From Candidatus Hydrogenedentota bacterium (GTDB taxonomy: Bacteria > Hydrogenedentota > Hydrogenedentia > Hydrogenedentales > SLHB01), in NCBI GenBank assembly GCA_003552765.1, contig PUOI01000070.1, positions 1 through 10,115 of the forward strand: DNA of 10,115 nucleotides, in the 5' to 3' direction. The notes beneath the pieces were generated by a model. It was not told the DNA's origin. It ran no database searches and was given only the letters and a program-made list of their open reading frames with translations. The position numbers and the translations under genes are program-made. Positions 1 to 5,052 of this stretch are shown here, in pieces (positions within the stretch are counted from its first letter, which is position 1; every line of letters begins with the position of its first letter).

Positions 1-119
1 GCGTAATCGTCGCCGAGATGGAACAGGAGTTCGGTATCGAACTCCCGTTCCATCCGTTCGGCAACCTCGTGCATGAGCGTCCGGTTACCATGGGTGTCGC
101 TCATGACGCCGATATTCAT
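1..119 (-). CDS. YfcE/MJ0936-like metallophosphoesterase, N-terminal fragment
   Basis: This is the 5' end (39 codons) of a gene that reads leftwards out of the window. The start ATG is at 119-117. The protein opens MNIGVMSDTHGN, which carries the D-x-H metal motif of calcineurin-like phosphoesterases (D8, H10), and continues to HLGDDY (H34 to Y39), the second metal-binding GD block. The short spacing between these blocks fits the small, single-domain YfcE/MJ0936 phosphodiesterases, which are cytoplasmic and use two divalent metals. The true substrate cannot be read from this fragment. Its ATG overlaps the TGA of the DUF6807 gene in an ATGA, so translation is probably coupled. It does not resemble the start of LpxH as I recall it. 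The family call is firm; the exact function is unknown. Confidence 0.82.
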   Translation of the reverse strand, partial: MNIGVMSDTHGNRTLMHEVAERMEREFDTELLFHLGDDY

Positions 120-1063
120 TGGACTTCGTCGCTGTACTCTTGATAAAGGGCTTCCGCCTCTTCTTCCGTGATTTCTTCGTCATTGAAGATAAGCCGGAAC
201 GAGAACGTCTTGGGTTCGCCCTCGGTGAGGTCGGGCTCGAAGAATGCGCCAAACCGGGCATAACGGCGGATGGAGTACATCGGCGCGTTCGACCCTTCCT
301 CGATGCCGGTGGGATGCGTCGGCGGCGTCATGTGGATGATCCAGTAGCGCTGGCCAGCCACGGGAGTGCTGCACATCACCCAGAACGCGTTCAGCACCTC
401 GTCGTTCTCGATCTCCTCGCCGCCGGGCTGAAGCGTGTAGATGGTCTCGTCTTCGTGTTGCGTCACTTCGTCCGCCAAGCGGATTTGCATTCCCGCGTGG
501 TGCGAGTCGCCGCGCAACTCAATGTCGCCCGCTACTGCCGTCAATTCGGATTCAAAATCCACGACCCTGTGTCCATCGGGATGCTTCCGGGCCGTAATGG
601 TGCGGAGTTCGCTGATCAGCACCCGGCCATCCTCATCCTTCCAATGGATGGTTTGCGCCTGCCGGGCCCAATCGTCGCCCGCCTCGAAAAGGTCCCAGCT
701 CTGGTGCTCTTGCGTCGAGTCGCCCATGTGCCAGAGGTCGTAGCGATCATCGCCGATGTCAGTGTGGTTCCAGCCGGTGAACATGCCCCGGTGGTGACAG
801 AACTGGCCAACCGGCCCCTTGGTTATGACGTCTTGTCCGTCGAAGTCATAGACGTGGGTGTACACCTTGGCCGTCTCTTCGCGGTGAGCGGTGTCTCCGA
901 GATCGATGACGGGCGTGTTGACGGTGCCCAGCCATGGCTGGCCATCAATCATCAGGTTAAGCCGCTGCTCGAACGTATTATCCTCCAGGGTCCCGGCGGC
1001 GTACGCGCCGCTCGAAGCCAGGGCCACTACCAGGGCGAAAGCTACCAGAGAAACTTTCGGCAT
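116..1063 (-). CDS. Secreted DUF6807 (PF14100, 'PmoA'-named) family protein
   Basis: The protein has 315 residues and unknown biochemical activity. It belongs to the DUF6807 family, common in Planctomycetota, Verrucomicrobiota and Bacteroidota, where genes often sit near sugar-catabolism genes. Residues 1-22 form a signal peptide (Lys3, hydrophobic core 4-16, AYA before the probable cut), so the product is exported to the periplasm or beyond. The family hallmark HHRG lies at 90-93 and a second paired-histidine motif HHAG at 188-191; both probably line the active or binding site. The C-terminus is strongly acidic. I chose the ATG at 1063 because AGGAGG stands 9 bases before it and the signal peptide starts cleanly there; an in-frame ATG 12 codons upstream has no such site. 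The stop overlaps the next gene's start. The name 'methane oxygenase PmoA' used for this family does not imply methane oxidation. Confidence 0.8.
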   Translation of the reverse strand: MPKVSLVAFALVVALASSGAYAAGTLEDNTFEQRLNLMIDGQPWLGTVNTPVIDLGDTAHREETAKVYTHVYDFDGQDVITKGPVGQFCHHRGMFTGWNHTDIGDDRYDLWHMGDSTQEHQSWDLFEAGDDWARQAQTIHWKDEDGRVLISELRTITARKHPDGHRVVDFESELTAVAGDIELRGDSHHAGMQIRLADEVTQHEDETIYTLQPGGEEIENDEVLNAFWVMCSTPVAGQRYWIIHMTPPTHPTGIEEGSNAPMYSIRRYARFGAFFEPDLTEGEPKTFSFRLIFNDEEITEEEAEALYQEYSDEVQ

Positions 1064-1072
1064 ACGTGTGTA

Positions 1073-1078
1073 CCTCCT
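1073..1078 (-). promoter_or_regulatory. Ribosome binding site of the DUF6807 gene
   Basis: AGGAGG on the minus strand lies 9 bases before the ATG at 1063-1061. It fixes the start at that codon rather than at the in-frame ATG at 1099. Confidence 0.8.
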
Positions 1079-1148
1079 TCCGTTGTTACTTGGTTGCATT
1101 CAGCATTAGAAAGCTCCCGGCCGTCACATGGTCCGGGATTGGGTACAT

Positions 1149-1176
1149 GGTATAGGTTTGCCTCTCGCGGTGCAAA
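1149..1176 (-). promoter_or_regulatory. Candidate sigma70-type promoter for the DUF6807 gene
   Basis: On the minus strand, TTTGCA (1176-1171) and TATACC (1154-1149) are separated by 16 bases. Both hexamers are partial matches to consensus. A transcript would start near 1142, about 80 bases before the gene. A 7-bp inverted repeat (CTCGCGG at 1164-1170 with CCGCGAG at 1190-1196) brackets the -35 element and could be an operator. The remainder of 1064-1230 shows nothing else I can name. Confidence 0.35.
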
Positions 1177-1230
1177 CAAAATCGGTCCGCCGCGAGCCCT
1201 CCCCTCACCATGGCGAAAGCCGAAACAGCG

Positions 1231-1881
1231 TCAGACCTCCACGGATTCGCCCGGCTTCAGTACGGCCGCCCGGCCCCCAATAAGCTCGGCGAAACGCCTG
1301 GGATCGCCTTCAATCAACGGCCATGTGCCGTAGTGAATGGGCGTGGCCTTCTTCGCGCCGCACCACTCCACCGCCGCCGCCGCTGAATCGGCGCCCATCG
1401 TGAACCGGTCGCCAATAGGGACGAAAGCGAGGTCAATATCGAAGAACTCATTGAGAATCTGCATGTTCATGGTTAGCGAGGTGTCCCCGGCATGATAGAT
1501 TTGGCGGCCGCCCGTCTCAACGATGAAGCCCGCCGCCACCCCTTCGCCGTAGCTGTGGACGGCTTCCACCATGTGAATCCGGACGCCTTTGGTCTCGATG
1601 CTGCCGCCGGTGTTCATGGGCTCCACCGCGTAGCCTTGGTTCGCGTACCTCATGGCGGTCTCGAAGACGCCCACGAAGGTCGCGCCTTGTTTTAGGAAAT
1701 GCTCCGTGTCCCCGAGGTGGTCGGCGTGATCATGGGTGAGCAGGACCAGGTCCGCCTCAAGGTCCCCGGGTTTCGCGCTCGCCATGGGGTTATCCGTGAG
1801 ATAAGGGTCGATCAAAATGTGTGTGGCGCCGTCCTCAATCAGCACGGCGGAGTGGCCCAGCCACGTCGCTTTAACAGCCAT
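1231..1881 (-). CDS. UPF0173 metal-dependent hydrolase, metallo-beta-lactamase fold
   Basis: The 216-residue protein is a compact, cytoplasmic metallo-beta-lactamase-fold hydrolase of the UPF0173 (YtkL-like) family, about the usual length for that group. It has no signal peptide. Visible metal ligands are the HxHxDH motif (H50, H52, D54, H55 in THDHADH), a histidine at 109 in the VHSYGEG block, D133 in HAGDTS, and H183 in PIHYGTWP. The opening WLGHSAVLI is also typical. Members are predicted zinc-dependent hydrolases; the natural substrate is not established. The start at 1881 is chosen because AGGAGG precedes it by 9 bases and the homology begins there; an upstream in-frame ATG at 1965 would add 28 unrelated residues and lies upstream of the predicted transcription start. 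It is transcribed away from lpxA, towards the DUF6807 gene. Confidence 0.88.
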   Translation of the reverse strand: MAVKATWLGHSAVLIEDGATHILIDPYLTDNPMASAKPGDLEADLVLLTHDHADHLGDTEHFLKQGATFVGVFETAMRYANQGYAVEPMNTGGSIETKGVRIHMVEAVHSYGEGVAAGFIVETGGRQIYHAGDTSLTMNMQILNEFFDIDLAFVPIGDRFTMGADSAAAAVEWCGAKKATPIHYGTWPLIEGDPRRFAELIGGRAAVLKPGESVEV

Positions 1882-1890
1882 TCTTGGGTT

Positions 1891-1896
1891 CCTCCT
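1891..1896 (-). promoter_or_regulatory. Ribosome binding site of the UPF0173 gene
   Basis: AGGAGG on the minus strand is 9 bases before the ATG at 1881-1879. It decides the start in favour of the shorter, 216-residue protein. Confidence 0.8.
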
Positions 1897-1940
1897 TCTT
1901 TTGTGGTAATGTAACCATGTTCGCTCCCTTGCGAAACGCC

Positions 1941-1949
1941 ATTGTATCA
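1941..1949 (-). promoter_or_regulatory. Extended -10 promoter candidate for the UPF0173 gene
   Basis: The minus strand reads TGATACAAT, an extended -10 (TGn) joined to TACAAT, which matches TATAAT at five of six positions. No good -35 lies 16-18 bases upstream; a TTGACC sits only 13 bases upstream, which is too near. Transcription would start around 1934, giving a leader of about 50 bases. Extended -10 promoters often work without a -35 box. Confidence 0.42.
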
Positions 1950-2060
1950 AGGCGAACGGGGTCAAGTCGCAACACGGGCTTCCTCTTGTCCGTGCAGGGG
2001 ACTCAGGGGATATCGAAGGACGCCGCCACGGCGCGCGGCGGGGGAAAAAGAACCGGACGC

Positions 2061-2088
2061 TTGAATTCCAATCTCTTTTGTGCTATTT
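2061..2088 (+). promoter_or_regulatory. Weak promoter candidate for the lpxA operon
   Basis: The last 80 bases before lpxA are clearly more AT-rich than their surroundings. TTGAAT at 2061-2066 is a fair -35 box, but the facing -10 region (TGTGCTATTT, 2079-2088) matches consensus poorly. I mark the area as the most likely promoter of the lpxA-led operon without defending exact boxes. The rest of the divergent spacer (1950-2060) shows no gene or hairpin I can support. Confidence 0.22.
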
Positions 2089-2136
2089 CCAACGGCATCC
2101 TAGTCGCTTGCGCATTCCTATCCAAGGTGCTCTTAC

Positions 2137-2925
2137 ATGAATATTCATCCCACGGCTATTGTTGATCCGAAAGCGGAACTGGCGGATGACGTCGAGGTTC
2201 ATCCCTTCACCATCATTGGGCCTCACGTCCAACTGGGGGCCGGGACCGTCGTCGGTCCCCATTGCGTCATTCAGGGGCGGACGGTTGTCGGGGAGAACAA
2301 CCACTTTTTCAGCGGCGCCCAGATCGGCGTGTTGTCTCAGGATCTCAAGCACCGTAAAGGTTTGGTGGGACGCGCCGAAATAGGAAATAACAACTGTTTC
2401 CGGGAACACGTGACCGTCAGCGCCAGCACCATGACCAGCTACGATGAGGAACACCGGGTCACGTCGATTGGAAGCGGATGCCTATTCATGGCGTATTCCC
2501 ACATTGCGCATGACTGCCATATAGGCGACCAGGTGGTCATGGCCAATTGCGCCTCGCTGGCGGGGCATGTCGACGTGGAGGATCACGCCATCCTTGGCGG
2601 TTTGAGCGGCATCCACCAAGAGTGCGTGGTGGGTAAGCTTTCTTTCGTGGGAGGAATGTCGCGCGTGACGAAGGACGTGCCGCCGTTCATGATTGTGGAA
2701 GGCAATCCCGCGCGGTGTTGCGGCCCGAACTCGGTGGGGCTGCGCCGGGCCGGTCTGGACCAGGAAGCCCGTGGCCTGATCAAGAACATGTACCGGATCA
2801 TCTCGCGGCACGACTTGAATACGACCCAGGCCTTGCACGAGATCGAGGCCCAGTTGGCGGAGACCCCCGAACGGGACTACTTCGTGGACTTTTTCCGCAA
2901 ATCCATTCGGGGCGTCACCGTTTAA
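2137..2925 (+). CDS. lpxA: UDP-N-acetylglucosamine acyltransferase LpxA
   Basis: LpxA transfers an (R)-3-hydroxyacyl chain from acyl carrier protein to the 3-position of UDP-GlcNAc (or its 3-amino analogue), the first step of lipid A synthesis in the cytoplasm. The 262-residue length equals that of E. coli LpxA. Residues 1 to about 190 are hexapeptide repeats forming a left-handed beta-helix; the rest is the helical C-terminal domain. Aligned by eye with E. coli, the catalytic His125 is in HIAHDC, with His122, His144, His160, Gln161 and the chain-length position Gly173 all kept; the nucleotide-contact region GPNSVGLRRAG begins at 196. The usual (H/N)RGT segment is replaced by SAST (95-98), followed by a short insertion. 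An AAGGTG stands 7 bases before the ATG. It leads the operon; a 58-base gap follows. The identification is firm; the acyl chain length and whether the acceptor is O- or N-linked are not settled. Confidence 0.94.
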   Translation: MNIHPTAIVDPKAELADDVEVHPFTIIGPHVQLGAGTVVGPHCVIQGRTVVGENNHFFSGAQIGVLSQDLKHRKGLVGRAEIGNNNCFREHVTVSASTMTSYDEEHRVTSIGSGCLFMAYSHIAHDCHIGDQVVMANCASLAGHVDVEDHAILGGLSGIHQECVVGKLSFVGGMSRVTKDVPPFMIVEGNPARCCGPNSVGLRRAGLDQEARGLIKNMYRIISRHDLNTTQALHEIEAQLAETPERDYFVDFFRKSIRGVTV

Positions 2926-2983
2926 GCGACACGGCTTCCCAGAACCGATCTTTGTCACATATCAATTCCAAGGAACGCTCCCC

Positions 2984-3937
2984 ATGACCGCTGTGCGCGT
3001 AGGTGTGGTGGGGGTGGGCCATCTCGGGTACCACCATGCGCGTATTTATCACGAGCTGCCCGAGGCCGACCTCATAGGCGTGGCCGACCCGGACCCGGAC
3101 CGGGCGGACAAGGCCGCGCGGGATTTCGCCGCCAAGGCGCTGCCCGATGTGGAAAGCCTGCTTGAGGCGGGCATCGACGCCGCCTCGATCGTGGCGCCCA
3201 CGGCGGCGCACGCTCCCTTGACGAAGCTTCTGCTTTCGGCCGGGGTGGATGTGCTGGTCGAAAAGCCGATCGCATCCACAGTGGAAGAGGCTCAAACCAT
3301 GGTGGAAGCGGCCGAGTCCCAGGGGCGCATTCTACAGGTGGGGCATGTCGAACGCTTCAATGGGGCCGTGACGGCGCTCATCAAGGCCATCCAGAAGCCC
3401 CGTTTCATCGAATGCCACAGGCTGAGCCCGTATTCCGGCCGGAGCCAGGAGGTAAGCGTCGTGTATGACCTCATGATCCATGACCTCGAGATCCTTCAGG
3501 CGCTGGAGCCTAGTCCGGTAAGTTCCATCGATGCAGTGGGCGTGCCCGTCTTCTCCGAGGCGGAGGATATCGCCAATGTCCGTTTACGTTTTGCCTCGGG
3601 CTGTGTCGCCAACCTGACGTGCAGCCGGGTGTCCATGGAGAAGCTCCGGAAGATCCGCATCTTCGAAAGCGACGCCTACGTGTCCACCAATTACAGCGAG
3701 CAAGAGGTCTTGGTGTACCGCAAACAGCCCGGCCCCTTGCCCCCCGGCGCCAGTCCGATGGACATGATTTCGGTGGAGCCGCTCGCGGTGAACCGCGGCG
3801 AACCCTTGCGCAATGAACTGGCCGCATTTCTTTCGTGCGTGCACGCCCGCACCCGGCCGGTGGTCACCGGCGAGGACGGCATGGCGGCGCTCCAATTGGC
3901 CCAATCCATCGTTGGCGCCATCCGGGAGCAGCAGTGA
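2984..3937 (+). CDS. Gfo/Idh/MocA oxidoreductase, GnnA-like, between lpxA and lpxB
   Basis: The 317-residue protein is an NAD(P)-dependent sugar dehydrogenase-type enzyme. The N-terminal Rossmann fold (1 to about 120) has GVGHLG at 10-15 and an acidic residue, D35, at the end of strand 2, which favours NAD. The family motif EKP is at 93-95 (K94 catalytic in relatives), and a second signature DLMIHD at 162-167 supplies H166. The C-terminal alpha/beta domain follows. In Acidithiobacillus ferrooxidans, gnnA lies between lpxA and lpxB and its product oxidises the 3-hydroxyl of UDP-GlcNAc so that the aminotransferase GnnB can install a 3-amino group. This gene holds the same position, but no gnnB is visible here, so UDP-GlcNAc 3-dehydrogenase is an inference. 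AAGGAA precedes the ATG by 8 bases. Its stop overlaps the GTG of lpxB (GTGA). Confidence 0.85.
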   Translation: MTAVRVGVVGVGHLGYHHARIYHELPEADLIGVADPDPDRADKAARDFAAKALPDVESLLEAGIDAASIVAPTAAHAPLTKLLLSAGVDVLVEKPIASTVEEAQTMVEAAESQGRILQVGHVERFNGAVTALIKAIQKPRFIECHRLSPYSGRSQEVSVVYDLMIHDLEILQALEPSPVSSIDAVGVPVFSEAEDIANVRLRFASGCVANLTCSRVSMEKLRKIRIFESDAYVSTNYSEQEVLVYRKQPGPLPPGASPMDMISVEPLAVNRGEPLRNELAAFLSCVHARTRPVVTGEDGMAALQLAQSIVGAIREQQ

Positions 3938-5052
3938 AGCGCATTTTCCTTGTAGCCGGGGAATCCTCCGGCGATATTCATGGGGGTAATCTGGTCCGCG
4001 CCATACGCGAGGCGGCCCCGGACGCGGCCTGTGAAGGGCTCGGCGGCCGCCACATGGCGGAAGCGGGAATGGAGTTGCGCCATAATCTGGCCGAACGGGG
4101 CATCATGGGGTTCACGGAGGTGGTACAATCCCTGCGATACCTCCGCCGGCTCTATTACGATACGCTAGACCATCTGGCCCGCACGCGTCCCTCGTGTTTG
4201 GTGCTTATCGATTACCCCGGGTTCAATCTGCGGCTAGCCAAGGCGGTCAAGCAGCTCGGGATACCCGTGGTCTACTACATCAGTCCGCAGGTCTGGGCGT
4301 GGAAACGCAAGCGCATTCACACCCTCGCACGCACGGTCGACAAGATGCTCGTCATCCTGCCGTTCGAGGAACCGCTGTACAAGGAACTCGGCCTCGACTG
4401 CGTCTATGTGGGCCATCCCTTGCTCGACTACATTTCCAGTGTGCCGGTGCGGGGCGTGTTTCGCGATGAGTGCGTCATCGGCCTAATGCCCGGCAGCCGC
4501 GCGCAGGAGATTCGCCGCCTGATGCCGCTCATGCTTGAGGTGGCCCGGAAGATCCAGGAGGCGCACCCCAACGCCCGCTTCATCACGCCCTGCGTGGACA
4601 CGGCGCGGGAAGCGCAAGTCCGGGCGGCCGCGGGCGATTTTCCGCTGGAGACGGCCGTCGGCCAAACCTACGAACTGCTGGACGCCGCCCGTTTCTGCCT
4701 CGTCGCGTCGGGGACGGCCACCTTGGAGACGGCGTTGTTTCAGGTGCCCATGGTGGTGGTCTATAAGGTCTCCCCGCTTAGTTTTTGGATCGCCCGGCGC
4801 TTGGTGCGCGTCGAGCACATCGCCTTGGCGAACATTCTCGCGGAGAAACGAATCGTGCCGGAATTTGTACAGGGGGAAGCGTCCGTTCAAAACGTAGCCC
4901 CGGCGGCATTGGAACTACTGGGTGACACGCCCCGCCGGGCAAGCGTACTCGCGGAGTACGCCCGGCTGCGGGAAAAGCTCGGAGAAAGGGGCGCATCCCG
5001 GAAAGCAGCGGCGGGCGTGCTTGAAGCCGCCACAAGGGGGGCCGATGTCTGA
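3934..5052 (+). CDS. lpxB: Lipid A disaccharide synthase LpxB
   Basis: LpxB (glycosyltransferase family GT19) joins UDP-2,3-diacylglucosamine with lipid X to give the lipid A disaccharide, acting as a peripheral enzyme at the inner face of the inner membrane. The 372-residue length is close to E. coli's 382. Family motifs in order: GESSGD (9-14), the strongly conserved SPQVWAWKRKR segment (117 onward), PGSR (186-189, UDP-binding domain), SGTATLE (259-265), and the late YKVSPLSFW and EHIALANIL segments. The start is GTG at 3934, which overlaps the preceding stop by 4 bases; a GGGAG lies 5 bases before it. No in-frame ATG gives a better fit: the open frame extends upstream to 3835, but only inside the oxidoreductase gene. 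The last 8 bases overlap polA, so this gene is translationally linked on both sides. Confidence 0.95.
   Translation: MKRIFLVAGESSGDIHGGNLVRAIREAAPDAACEGLGGRHMAEAGMELRHNLAERGIMGFTEVVQSLRYLRRLYYDTLDHLARTRPSCLVLIDYPGFNLRLAKAVKQLGIPVVYYISPQVWAWKRKRIHTLARTVDKMLVILPFEEPLYKELGLDCVYVGHPLLDYISSVPVRGVFRDECVIGLMPGSRAQEIRRLMPLMLEVARKIQEAHPNARFITPCVDTAREAQVRAAAGDFPLETAVGQTYELLDAARFCLVASGTATLETALFQVPMVVVYKVSPLSFWIARRLVRVEHIALANILAEKRIVPEFVQGEASVQNVAPAALELLGDTPRRASVLAEYARLREKLGERGASRKAAAGVLEAATRGADV

Noticed and set aside
116..1063. A role in methane oxidation, from the 'PmoA' label of the family
   Set aside because: The protein is soluble and secreted, with no membrane helices or copper-site pattern of the particulate methane monooxygenase subunit; the label is a naming coincidence.
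119..1333. A 404-codon open frame on the plus strand opposite the DUF6807 gene
   Set aside because: It covers the DUF6807 gene in antisense, has no ribosome binding site or recognisable domain, and runs past both ends of that gene. The minus-strand gene has a signal peptide, family motifs and AGGAGG.
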